A DNA stretch of 64,000 nucleotides, taken from contig CAINLR010000062.1 of the NCBI GenBank assembly GCA_903850425.1, forward strand, positions 1 to 64,000. The letters are read 5' to 3'. The position numbers were made by a program, and so were the translations under genes. A model generated the notes under the pieces. It made no database searches. It worked only from the letters and a program-made list of their open reading frames with translations, and had not been told where the DNA came from. This document shows, piece after piece, positions 26,482 through 34,882 of the stretch (the stretch's first letter is position 1; each line of letters begins with the position of its first letter). This DNA comes from an uncultured Verrucomicrobia subdivision 3 bacterium. GTDB lineage: Bacteria > Verrucomicrobiota > Verrucomicrobiia > Limisphaerales > UBA11358.

Positions 26482-29400
26482 ATGTTTATTCAGCGTCAGT
26501 TGATGGTACTGGTCGTGCTGCTAGTCAACGCAGCCAACGCTCAGACTAATCGCCTCCTTGATCAGGACGCCCCGGCTTCAACCATCGCTGCGCGCGGAAA
26601 TTTTTTGGGCCGGACCGAGCGGCCATTGCGCTACTTTCCCGTCGGCACCGATTTCGTCATCACCAACGGCACGGAATTTTTCAACCGTCCGCTTTACGGC
26701 CTGAATTCCGGCTTTCGCCTTGATGGCGGCGACCGCCCGGAATTCTCCCTCTATCTGCCGGGGCGCGGTGGAAATCTGCGGTTCGGAATTAAAACTGCCG
26801 CCGGCGTCAAGTGGCTCAACGACGCCAACCATGTTGTCGCGCGTTACCATCCCGGCTCGATGCTCTATCGCATCAGCGACCCGTTGCTCGGCGCGGGCGA
26901 GCTCCATTTGACCGTGCTGCCATTGAGCGAAATGAAAGGCATGATCGCGCGCGCCGAATGGTTCGGTGCGCATGGTTCGGTGGAATTGATCTTTGCCTTC
27001 GGCGGCGCGAACGGAATGCGCGGCAAGCGCGGCGGCGACATTGGCTGCGAATCCGAGCCAGTCGCACAATTCTTCCAACTGAAACCAGAACAATGCCAAA
27101 ACGAAAAGGTAGCCATCACGCCCGGCAAGTTTTTGCTGAGTGCGGAGAAAAACTCCATTCAGGGCATCGTGTCGGAGGGGTTTCAACTCGCGACGGGCGC
27201 TGCCAGCAAGTGGAATCAGCCGGGCGAAATCTTCGCGTCAACGGTCGAGACCAATCCACTCCGGCTCGCGGTTGGACAGATCGCCCTGCCCCGCGAATCG
27301 CCGGTCTATCTTGCCTTGCGCGTATTCGACAAGGCCGCAATCCCCATCGCCCCGGCGGATTTGCCACAGTTGTTTCTCGCAGCCGAGGAACATCGTCGTG
27401 CCATTGCCGAGCGCGTTGCCGTTGAGACGCCCGACCCGTTCATCAATGCGGCGACCGCTGCGCTGAACGTTGCCGCGGATGCGGTTTGGGATGAGCAGCA
27501 ACAGGCGTTCATGCACGGTGCCGTGGCGTGGCGGACACGCCTGTTGGGCTGGCGCGGACCCTATGCGGGCGACGCGCTGGGCTGGCACGAACGCACTGCG
27601 GCGCACTTCGCGGGCTTTGCAAAACAACAAAACACCAGTCCGATTCCCGCCACGATTCCACCCGCCGACGAGCCGTTCAATCTCGCGCGCAGCGAAGCGG
27701 CGATCCACTCGAATGGCGATCTGTCGAAAAATCACTACGACATGAATCTCGTTGCCGTGGACGCGTTTTTTCGTCACCTGCTCTGGACGGGGGACACCAA
27801 CTACGCGCGCGCAATGTGGCCGGTGATCGAGCGGCATCTCGCGTGGGAACGCCGCTTGTTTCGCCGGGAGTTCGGCCCGGACAAACTCCCGCTCTACGAA
27901 GCTTACGCCGCGATTTGGGCGAGTGACAATTTGAATTACAACGGCGGTGGGACGGCGCACGCCAGCGCCTATAACTATTTCGCGAACAAGATGGCCGCGC
28001 GCGTCGCCCGGATTCTGGGCAAGGACCCCGCGATTTACGAACGCGAAGCCGGCTTGATTTTGCGCGGCATGAATCAATTGCTCTGGCTCCCAGACCAAGG
28101 CAGTTTTGCCGAATGCAAAGACTTGCTCGGACGGCAACTGGTTCATCCAAACGCCGGCCTCTGGACATTTTATCACACGCTGGATTCTGAAGTGCCGACG
28201 CCGCAGCAAGCTTGGCAGATGTCGCGATGGATTGGCAAAAACATCGCGCACATTCCAATCCGAATTTCGAATTTGGAAACCAATTTGTTCACGCTGCCGG
28301 AAACCAGTTGGATGCCGTATCAGTGGTCGCTCAACAACGTCGTCATGGCTGAAGCTGCGCACACGGCGCTCGGCTTCTGGCAGGCAAACCAGCCGGAAAC
28401 CGCGTTCCCACTTTTCAAAGGCGAACTGCTCGACTCGATGTTTCTTGGCCTGTGTCCGGGCAATCTCGGCTGCCTCACGCCGCACGACATGGCGCGCGGC
28501 GAGTCACAACGCGATTTCGCCGACGCCATCGGGATCAATGCCCGCGCGCTGGTCGAAGGACTCTTTGGCATCAAACCCGATGCCTTGGCGGGCAAATTAA
28601 AAATCGTTCCGGGTTTTCCAGCAGAGTGGAATCACGCGCGCATGCAGCATCCCGATTTTAGTTTCTCATTTCAACGCGAGGGTTTGAAGGAGACTTTCAT
28701 CATCGAACAAAAATCCCCCAAGCCCATGGCATTGGACCTGCAAATCGCCGCCTTGCGTGACGGCGTCGCCAGCGTGACGGTCAATGGACAGACCCCGAAA
28801 TCGGCCTGGGTTCAAAACATCGGCTGGCCCCGCCTGGAGATTGGGAATGGCGCGACGGCGCGGACTGAAATAGTGGTGCTGTGGCAAGGCGGTCCACCTA
28901 AACTGAACCCGCCGCCGGATACTTTCGCCAACGTGAAAAAAAATGAGCCGCCAGTTGCGACAGCGTTTGATTGGAACAACAGAACTTCCCCAACCGGACG
29001 GTTTGAAACTGTCAACCTCGCGCCTTTTTTCAACGATCGGGTTCCGCAGATTTTCCGTAACGAATACCGCTCGCCGCGCTCGCCCGCTGCGTCGCTTGCC
29101 ACACCCAAGCACGGCCTCGGCGGCTGGTGCGAGCCCAATGCCAGTTTCGACGTGGACGATGCCGGCCTGCGCGCCCTGGCCGCGAAAAACGGCGGGCGGA
29201 TTATTCTGCCGAACAATGTGCCACTGACGACACCTGGAACTGCGGGCGCAAAAAACATTATTTTCACCTCGCAATGGGATAGTTATCCGCGCGAAGTTTC
29301 ATTGCCGCTGGCGGGAAAATCGTCCCACGCGTTTTTGCTCATGGCCGGCTCGACGGGCGCAATGCAAAGCCGGTTCGACAACGGCGAGGTGATTGTGACC

Positions 29401-29715
29401 TACGCCGACGGCTCGACCGCGCGACTGGCGTTGAGCAACCCGGTGAACTGGTGGCCGATTGACCAGGATTATTTCATGGACGACTACGCCTTCCGCCGCG
29501 ACGAACCGATTCCCCCGCGCGTGGATTTGCGGACGGGAAAAATCCGGCTCCTGGACGTGGCCAGTTTCAAGGGCCAGGGCGGAAAAGTTCCCGGCGGCGC
29601 GGCGACGATTTTAGATCTGCCGCTCGATCCGACGAGGGAATTAAAAACGCTGACGGTGCGGGCGCTGGCGAATGAAGTCGTCGTCGGCTTGATGAGCGTA
29701 ACGCTGGCGCGCTGA
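26482..29715 (+). CDS. Secreted DUF4450/six-hairpin glycosidase-like protein
   Basis: 1077 residues. N-terminal signal peptide (LMVLVVLLVNAANAQ). A beta-sandwich region (about 40-320) precedes an (alpha/alpha)6 toroid (about 330-720) with SKNHYDMNLVAVDAFF, YAAIWASDNLNYNGGGTAH and ETSWMPYQWSLNN. RDFADAIGINARALVEGLFG and KIVPGFPAEWNHA follow, typical of DUF4450 proteins in polysaccharide-utilising bacteria. A second beta-rich part (about 830-1077) ends the protein. Acidic residues in the toroid could be catalytic, but I cannot assign them or the substrate. About 10 kb from the pectin genes, so a pectin role is only possible. The reverse-strand HU terminator lies just after the stop. Confidence 0.7.
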   Translation: MFIQRQLMVLVVLLVNAANAQTNRLLDQDAPASTIAARGNFLGRTERPLRYFPVGTDFVITNGTEFFNRPLYGLNSGFRLDGGDRPEFSLYLPGRGGNLRFGIKTAAGVKWLNDANHVVARYHPGSMLYRISDPLLGAGELHLTVLPLSEMKGMIARAEWFGAHGSVELIFAFGGANGMRGKRGGDIGCESEPVAQFFQLKPEQCQNEKVAITPGKFLLSAEKNSIQGIVSEGFQLATGAASKWNQPGEIFASTVETNPLRLAVGQIALPRESPVYLALRVFDKAAIPIAPADLPQLFLAAEEHRRAIAERVAVETPDPFINAATAALNVAADAVWDEQQQAFMHGAVAWRTRLLGWRGPYAGDALGWHERTAAHFAGFAKQQNTSPIPATIPPADEPFNLARSEAAIHSNGDLSKNHYDMNLVAVDAFFRHLLWTGDTNYARAMWPVIERHLAWERRLFRREFGPDKLPLYEAYAAIWASDNLNYNGGGTAHASAYNYFANKMAARVARILGKDPAIYEREAGLILRGMNQLLWLPDQGSFAECKDLLGRQLVHPNAGLWTFYHTLDSEVPTPQQAWQMSRWIGKNIAHIPIRISNLETNLFTLPETSWMPYQWSLNNVVMAEAAHTALGFWQANQPETAFPLFKGELLDSMFLGLCPGNLGCLTPHDMARGESQRDFADAIGINARALVEGLFGIKPDALAGKLKIVPGFPAEWNHARMQHPDFSFSFQREGLKETFIIEQKSPKPMALDLQIAALRDGVASVTVNGQTPKSAWVQNIGWPRLEIGNGATARTEIVVLWQGGPPKLNPPPDTFANVKKNEPPVATAFDWNNRTSPTGRFETVNLAPFFNDRVPQIFRNEYRSPRSPAASLATPKHGLGGWCEPNASFDVDDAGLRALAAKNGGRIILPNNVPLTTPGTAGAKNIIFTSQWDSYPREVSLPLAGKSSHAFLLMAGSTGAMQSRFDNGEVIVTYADGSTARLALSNPVNWWPIDQDYFMDDYAFRRDEPIPPRVDLRTGKIRLLDVASFKGQGGKVPGGAATILDLPLDPTRELKTLTVRALANEVVVGLMSVTLAR

Positions 29716-29728
29716 CTTCCAAAGCAAA

Positions 29729-29756
29729 ACGGCACTCTGAAAAATCAGAGTGCCGT
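29729..29756 (-). terminator. Rho-independent terminator of the HU gene
   Basis: Perfect 12-bp stem (ACGGCACTCTGA / TCAGAGTGCCGT) with a 4-base loop. On the minus strand it is followed by TTTTGCTTT, so it serves the HU gene. It also lies 13 bases after the convergent DUF4450 gene. Confidence 0.85.
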
Positions 29757-29773
29757 GGCGAGATCTGGCAGAA

Positions 29774-30061
29774 TTACTTGGCGCCCAAAATCGCGTCTTT
29801 GGCCGCCTTGGCCACGCGGAATTTCACCACGCGCTTGGCTTTGATCTTGATGGCTTCGCCGGTGGCCGGGTTGCGGCCCATGCGCGCCTTGCGGTTGACG
29901 AGCACCAGTTTGCCGAGCCCCGGCAGCGTGAAGGTGTTCTTGGCGTTTTTGTAGGCCAGTTCGGCGATGAATTCAAGAATCTCCGCCGCGGCCTTCTTGG
30001 TGATGCCGTTTTTTTCCGCGAGCGCAGCCGCGATTTGTGATTTGGATAATGCTTTAGCCAT
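29774..30061 (-). CDS. hup: HU-family DNA-binding protein
   Basis: 95 residues. N-terminal helices ALSKSQIAAALAEKNGITKK, the beta-arm start FTLPGLGKLVLVNRKARMGRNP with the proline-tipped intercalating arm, and the C-terminal helix VVKFRVAKAAKDAI. It is a nucleoid protein that binds and bends DNA as a dimer. Single gene with its own terminator at 29729. On the minus strand TTGGCT and TTTAAT, 17 bases apart, lie upstream as a weak promoter candidate. Confidence 0.95.
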   Translation of the reverse strand: MAKALSKSQIAAALAEKNGITKKAAAEILEFIAELAYKNAKNTFTLPGLGKLVLVNRKARMGRNPATGEAIKIKAKRVVKFRVAKAAKDAILGAK

Positions 30062-30265
30062 GATTATTTAATTGGATTAATTGAACGTGGTGTTGGTTAA
30101 CCAGCGCATTAAAGCGTGAACCTGGTTGGGAGCCAAGCGAAAACCGTAATTTTATTAAGCAATTGTGAATTTCGCCCCGCCAGAACCGCCGCCGCGCGAG
30201 CGGGAAACAACCATCCATGCTTCGTCCCATGACAATTTCTGGCAAGTCTTAAGCAAGTCCGTGCC

Positions 30266-30294
30266 TTGTCAAATTAGGCCCCCTCCCCTATACA
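30266..30294 (+). promoter_or_regulatory. Promoter of pckG, apparently giving a leaderless mRNA
   Basis: TTGTCA at 30266-30271, a 17-base spacer and TATACA at 30289-30294. The pckG ATG begins only six bases after the -10 box, so transcription should start at or next to the start codon. Confidence 0.6.
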
Positions 30295-30300
30295 TAGCGC

Positions 30301-32163
30301 ATGACTGCAAACACAATTTCAGAAAAGAACTCAACCGGACTGGGGACGCAACGCCCTACAAATCCGGCCTTGTTGGCGTGGATCGAAGAAATGATTCAAC
30401 TCTGCGGACCTGATCAGGTCTTCTGGTGCGACGGATCCGAAGCGGAAGATCAATTAATGCGCGAACGCATCGTGCAATCCGGCGCGGCCTTGTGGCTGAA
30501 CCAGAAGTTGCGCCCGAACTCCCTGCTCGTCCGCAGCGACCCGCGGGACGTGGCGCGCGTCGAACAGCGCACGTTCATCTGCTCCAAATCTCCGAAGGAT
30601 GCGGGCCCGACCAATAATTGGGAAGCGCCCGCCGCGATGAAAGTGAAACTCGCTGGCCTCTTCAAGGGCTGCATGAAAGGTCGCACGCTTTACGTCATTC
30701 CCTTCAGCATGGGACCGATTGGTTCGCCCATCGCCCAATACGGCATCGAGATTTCCGACAGTCCTTATGTCGTCGCCAACATGCGCATCATGACGCGCAT
30801 GGGTGCGGGGGTTTACGAGCAGATTCAAAAGACCGGCACCTATGTCAAATGTCTCCACTCGGTCGGCATGCCGCTCGCCGCCGGTGCGAAAGATGTGCCG
30901 TGGCCTTGCAACCCAGAGGACACTTACATCACCCACTTCCCCGAAGACCGGCTCATCATGAGCTTCGGTTCCGGTTACGGCGGCAACGCGCTGCTTGGCA
31001 AAAAATGTTTCGCCCTGCGCATCGCCTCCGCGATGGCGCGCGATGAAGGCTGGATGGCCGAACACATGTTGATCCTCGGCGTCAAGGAACCGTCGGGCAA
31101 AAAGACCTACGTCTCCGCCGCGTTCCCGAGCGCCTGTGGCAAGACCAACTTCGCCATGATCATCCCGCCGCCGCATCTGAAGCAGGAAGGCTGGGAAGTC
31201 ACCTGCATCGGCGACGATATCGCTTGGATCAAGCCCGGCCTGGACGGCCATCTGCACGCCATCAATCCCGAAGCCGGCTTCTTCGGCGTGGCACCGGGCA
31301 CATCTTACAGCAGCAATCCGATGGCGATGGACTCCATCAAACGCGACACCATCTTCACCAACGTCGCGCTCACCGACGAGGGCGATGTGTGGTGGGAAGG
31401 CATGTCCAAAGTTCCGCCGGCCCATCTGATTGATTGGAAAGGCAAAGACTGGACGCCTGACCTGAAAGACGCCGATGGCAAACCCGTTCCCAGCAGCCAC
31501 GCGAACAGCCGCTTCACTGCGCCAGCCAAGAACTGTCCGATCATTGATCCCGACTGGGAAAATCCCGCCGGCGTGCGCATCAGTGCGATGATCTTTGGTG
31601 GCCGCCGCGCCACCACGATGCCGCTGATTTTCCAGGCGTTCAACTGGGTTCACGGCGTTTATCTCGGTGCCACGCTCGGTTCGGAAATGACCGCCGCCGC
31701 CGCGGGCACGATCGGCCAGGTGCGCCGTGACCCGATGGCCATGCTGCCCTTCTGCGGCTACAACATGGGCGATTACTTCGCCCACTGGCTCGAAATGCGC
31801 CGCAACGTCAAGCATCTGCCCCGCATTTTCCACGTGAACTGGTTCCGTAAATCCGGCGATGGAAAATTCCTCTGGCCCGGCTTTGGCGACAACATGCGTG
31901 TGTTGAAATGGATCGTGCAACGCTGCCAGCACGGTGCCCACGCCGTCGAAACCGCCATCGGCTGGGTGCCGGAATACCACGATCTCGACATGGTCGGCCT
32001 GGAAAAGGAAATGACCGTGGATAAATTCGCCGAGGCGCAACGCATTGACAAGGACGAGTGGCACCACGAACTCGTCATGCAGGACGGGCTGTTCATCAAA
32101 CTCTACAGCCAGTTGCCCAAGGAACTCGTGTTCCAGCGGGAATTGCTGATTGCGCGGCTCTAA
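30301..32163 (+). CDS. pckG: Phosphoenolpyruvate carboxykinase (GTP)
   Basis: 620 residues, full family length. GTP-type markers are the P-loop [12 protein letters not shown] (Cys279 and Lys281), the PEP-binding [15 protein letters not shown], and [10 protein letters not shown]. It interconverts oxaloacetate and phosphoenolpyruvate with GTP in gluconeogenesis. The ATG at 30301 has no ribosome-binding site and lies immediately after a good promoter. A strong terminator follows at 32190, so the gene is monocistronic. Confidence 0.97.
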   Translation: MTANTISEKNSTGLGTQRPTNPALLAWIEEMIQLCGPDQVFWCDGSEAEDQLMRERIVQSGAALWLNQKLRPNSLLVRSDPRDVARVEQRTFICSKSPKDAGPTNNWEAPAAMKVKLAGLFKGCMKGRTLYVIPFSMGPIGSPIAQYGIEISDSPYVVANMRIMTRMGAGVYEQIQKTGTYVKCLHSVGMPLAAGAKDVPWPCNPEDTYITHFPEDRLIMSFGSGYGGNALLGKKCFALRIASAMARDEGWMAEHMLILGVKEPSGKKTYVSAAFPSACGKTNFAMIIPPPHLKQEGWEVTCIGDDIAWIKPGLDGHLHAINPEAGFFGVAPGTSYSSNPMAMDSIKRDTIFTNVALTDEGDVWWEGMSKVPPAHLIDWKGKDWTPDLKDADGKPVPSSHANSRFTAPAKNCPIIDPDWENPAGVRISAMIFGGRRATTMPLIFQAFNWVHGVYLGATLGSEMTAAAAGTIGQVRRDPMAMLPFCGYNMGDYFAHWLEMRRNVKHLPRIFHVNWFRKSGDGKFLWPGFGDNMRVLKWIVQRCQHGAHAVETAIGWVPEYHDLDMVGLEKEMTVDKFAEAQRIDKDEWHHELVMQDGLFIKLYSQLPKELVFQRELLIARL

Positions 32164-32189
32164 GCCGCACTCGATAACGCAACTTGCCA

Positions 32190-32221
32190 CCGTGGCGAAG
32201 CCAACTTCGCCACGGTTTTTC
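32190..32221 (+). terminator. Rho-independent terminator of pckG
   Basis: Perfect 11-bp stem (CCGTGGCGAAG / CTTCGCCACGG) with a CCAA loop and a T-rich tail (TTTTTCTTT), 27 bases after the stop. Confidence 0.92.
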
Positions 32222-32394
32222 TTTCGCGCGACCATCAGGGATGCGGCTTGGCTTGGCTTTCCTGTATCTCGGGGAGCGGCTGGCCATCGTGGGGTGGCCG
32301 ATCAACGGGGAGCATTTCGCGGGGCCCAGCGGGAGCGGGCCGGGGTGGGGGAGAAAACGGCTCTTGGCAAAACGGCCTCAAAAAATGTCGCGTC

Positions 32395-33174
32395 TCAGCG
32401 CCCGAACTCTTGATAGAACGTGACGCCGGAAATGATGAAGCCGATGGCGGTGATGATCTGCCGGATGCGCGCCTGCGGAATGCGCTGCGAATAATGCGAG
32501 CCGAGATAATATCCCGCCACGGCACCCACGGTCATCACAGCGACGCGCGGCCAGTCAATCAAACCTGCTGCAATGAACCACACAGCGGCCATGACGTTGA
32601 TGAGGAATCCCAGGCTTGTTTTCAGTGTGTTCATTTCGTAGATGTTGTGCATCCCAATAAAACCCAGCGTGGCCAGCATCAAAATGCCAATGCCGGCGCC
32701 GAAGTATCCGCCGTAGATGGAGACGGCGAATTGAAAAAGGATCGCTCCCCCGATGTGGGCGGGGTTTTCCACCGCGGGATCATTCAGATGGGAACCTGCG
32801 AAACGCCGGAAGAAGCCCTGGGCGAGAAACAGCAGCGTGGCGAACAGAATCAGGAACGGAACGAGTTTGGCAAACACCTGATTGCTCGTGTGCGTCAAGA
32901 GGGCGCTGCCGATCAAACCGCCGATGAGGCTCACCGGCAAAAATCGTTTCAGCCACGGCCGGATGGCGGGGAGGTGTTGCCGGTTGCCGAACAGGCCGCC
33001 GCTCGTGCCGAGCACCAGCGCCAGCGTGCTGGTGGCGTTGGCCATCACTGGAGTGGTGCCAAACGCCAGCAACGTGGGAAACGTGAGCAGGGTGCCGCCG
33101 CCGGCCACGGCGTTGATGGCACCGGCCCCGACGGCTGAACTCGCGAGTCCAAGAATTTCCAAGCCCGACAACAT
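32395..33174 (-). CDS. TauE/SafE (TSUP) family membrane permease
   Basis: 259 residues from the ATG at 33174. About eight hydrophobic helices in two repeats, with the characteristic AGAINAVAGGGTLLTFPTLL near the N-terminus and its echo YGGYFGAGIGILMLATLG in the second half. Family members export or import sulfite, sulfoacetate or similar anions; the substrate here is unknown. No sulfur-metabolism gene is adjacent. Confidence 0.9.
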   Translation of the reverse strand: MLSGLEILGLASSAVGAGAINAVAGGGTLLTFPTLLAFGTTPVMANATSTLALVLGTSGGLFGNRQHLPAIRPWLKRFLPVSLIGGLIGSALLTHTSNQVFAKLVPFLILFATLLFLAQGFFRRFAGSHLNDPAVENPAHIGGAILFQFAVSIYGGYFGAGIGILMLATLGFIGMHNIYEMNTLKTSLGFLINVMAAVWFIAAGLIDWPRVAVMTVGAVAGYYLGSHYSQRIPQARIRQIITAIGFIISGVTFYQEFGR

Positions 33175-33357
33175 TCGCCACAGCCTAATCGCTTCCGACC
33201 CCGACTCAAGCTTGCATCCCAGACGCGGCCTTGGTCCCGCATACCAAAATCGAAGTCGGTGGGTGCCCGCCAAATAAAAACTGCAAACAATAAAACGCCT
33301 TGTCGCCCGACCCTCTCTGAGCTGGCCCGCCGACGGTGCCAGGCGTTGCCGGCCAAC

Positions 33358-34026
33358 TCATTTCTTCGTCTGCGGCGTTTCTTGAATCACCATTTTCTTC
33401 TCCAACTTTTCCAGCTTCGGCGCGATGACGACCTGGCAATAACCCTGATTTGGATTATGGTCGTAATAGTCCTGGTGGTAATCCTCGGCGACGTAAAATT
33501 TTTTGAGCGGCACGATCTCCGTCACGATGGGATTCTCAAAATCATTCTGAGCCGCGAGCTTGGATTTTTCCGCGAGTAATTTCTGCTTCTCGTCGCGATA
33601 TAAAATAATCGAGCGATAAGATGTGCCTTCGTCTCCGCCCTGACGATTCAAGGTGGTCGGGTCATGCGCCTGCCAGAACACTTCCAGCAGTTTGGCGTAG
33701 GTAATCTTCGCCGGATCAAACTCAACCTCGGTCACCTCGGCGTGGCCGGTCGTCTCGGAACAAACCTGTTTGTAAGTGGGATGGTCCGTGGTGCCGCCGG
33801 CGAATCCGCTCTGCACGGAAACCACGCCGGGCAGGCGCACGAACACCGCTTCCATGCACCAGAAACAGCCGCCGCCGAGATCGGCGAGTTCCGTTTTGTT
33901 CGTGAAGGCGGTTTTGGATTCGGCGTCATGCATAACTTTTGGGATGGGTTGCGTGGTGGGTTCGGCGCGGGCATCGGCAACGGTCAAGATGCCGATAGCC
34001 AGCAAGGCGGAGATGATTTGTTTCAT
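33358..34026 (-). CDS. msrA: Exported peptide-methionine (S)-S-oxide reductase
   Basis: 222 residues. N-terminal signal peptide (MKQIISALLAIGILTVADARA) indicates a periplasmic form. The catalytic motif is GGGCFWCMEAVF with Cys54 as nucleophile. The substrate-site motifs YKQVCSETTGHAEVTEVEFDP and AEDYHQDY are complete. It repairs oxidised methionine in envelope proteins. No msrB domain is fused and none is adjacent. yacG lies 28 bases upstream on the same strand. Confidence 0.94.
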   Translation of the reverse strand: MKQIISALLAIGILTVADARAEPTTQPIPKVMHDAESKTAFTNKTELADLGGGCFWCMEAVFVRLPGVVSVQSGFAGGTTDHPTYKQVCSETTGHAEVTEVEFDPAKITYAKLLEVFWQAHDPTTLNRQGGDEGTSYRSIILYRDEKQKLLAEKSKLAAQNDFENPIVTEIVPLKKFYVAEDYHQDYYDHNPNQGYCQVVIAPKLEKLEKKMVIQETPQTKK

Positions 34027-34054
34027 TTTGCAGGATCAAATTTGGCCGCCGGCG

Positions 34055-34264
34055 CTACGCTTCCGGTTCATCCAAGTAATCACCCGGCGGCAGGTCGGCA
34101 TATTGTTTGAAATGCTCCGGCTTCAACGGTTCGGAGATCACGTGCTCGGCGTTGAACCATTTGCCGAGATCCACCAACTGGCAACGATGCGAACAAAAGG
34201 GGCCGTGTTTTCCCGCGAACCAGTCGCCTGACTTTTTACAGGTTGGACATTTGACCGGCCGCAT
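34055..34264 (-). CDS. yacG: YacG-like zinc-binding gyrase inhibitor
   Basis: 69 residues. A four-Cys zinc site is seen in VKCPTCKKSGDW and GPFCSHRCQLVDLGKWFN, followed by the acidic C-terminal tail typical of YacG. In Escherichia coli YacG binds GyrB and inhibits gyrase. It lies 3 bases downstream of the secreted protein gene, in a minus-strand run with prc and msrA. Confidence 0.92.
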   Translation of the reverse strand: MRPVKCPTCKKSGDWFAGKHGPFCSHRCQLVDLGKWFNAEHVISEPLKPEHFKQYADLPPGDYLDEPEA

Positions 34265-34267
34265 GGG

Positions 34268-34882
34268 TCACTTGGTTTCAGCGGCAATGGCCTTGAGGTC
34301 GGCCACCACGCTGCCAGCGTCATCCGCCGATGCGCCGGCCGTGGTCATGATTTTCTGAGCGTCCCCCAGGATCATCGTCAACTGCGCCGCCGTCAGGTGC
34401 GAGCCGTTGCAGGCGGCATGGAGATAACGTGCGAGGTTGGTCTGCTGGGCGGCGGGAGTTTTCCGGCTGGTCGTCGCGGCCACCACATGGTCCGCCAGCT
34501 TTTGCACGGAAGCGGATGACGGTTTGGTGCCCGAGGCCGCCGCCGACAGATGATTCAGCAGGGAAACCTTCTGAACTGCGGCCGGCTCCCCATTGGTGAC
34601 GGCATTCAAAGCATCCAGATCGGCGCGCAAATCGTTGATGTTTTGCAGGGTCGCCGCCAGCGCCGGATCCACGGGCGCGGCGCTGGGGGCCGCCGCAGTG
34701 GGCGGCGCGGCGTAGCGACCGCGAGCCGGCAGGCCTGGTGGCGGTGGCGGATTTTGCGGGTCGGACGAGGCTTGGTCCGCCGCCCGATGGGCCTGCTGCT
34801 TGGAAATCACATAAGGATCGGCCAGGGCGGTGACGGTGACGACGAGGCACAGCCCGCAGAAAAGCAGCGTGGCAGTTTTCAT
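34268..34882 (-). CDS. Secreted helical protein of unknown function
   Basis: 204 residues. Signal peptide MKTATLLFCGLCLVVTVTALA, then a Pro/Ala-rich linker (about 45-75) and a helical domain (78-204) with LQNINDLRADLDALNAVTNG and ARYLHAACNGSHLTAAQLTMI. No family is recognised. Its start overlaps the prc stop by 4 bases, so the two are translationally coupled. It may be a partner or substrate of the protease. Confidence 0.75.
   Translation of the reverse strand: MKTATLLFCGLCLVVTVTALADPYVISKQQAHRAADQASSDPQNPPPPPGLPARGRYAAPPTAAAPSAAPVDPALAATLQNINDLRADLDALNAVTNGEPAAVQKVSLLNHLSAAASGTKPSSASVQKLADHVVAATTSRKTPAAQQTNLARYLHAACNGSHLTAAQLTMILGDAQKIMTTAGASADDAGSVVADLKAIAAETK

Noticed and set aside
30454-32235. 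593-codon minus-strand open frame
   Set aside because: Antisense to pckG, a fully conserved enzyme.
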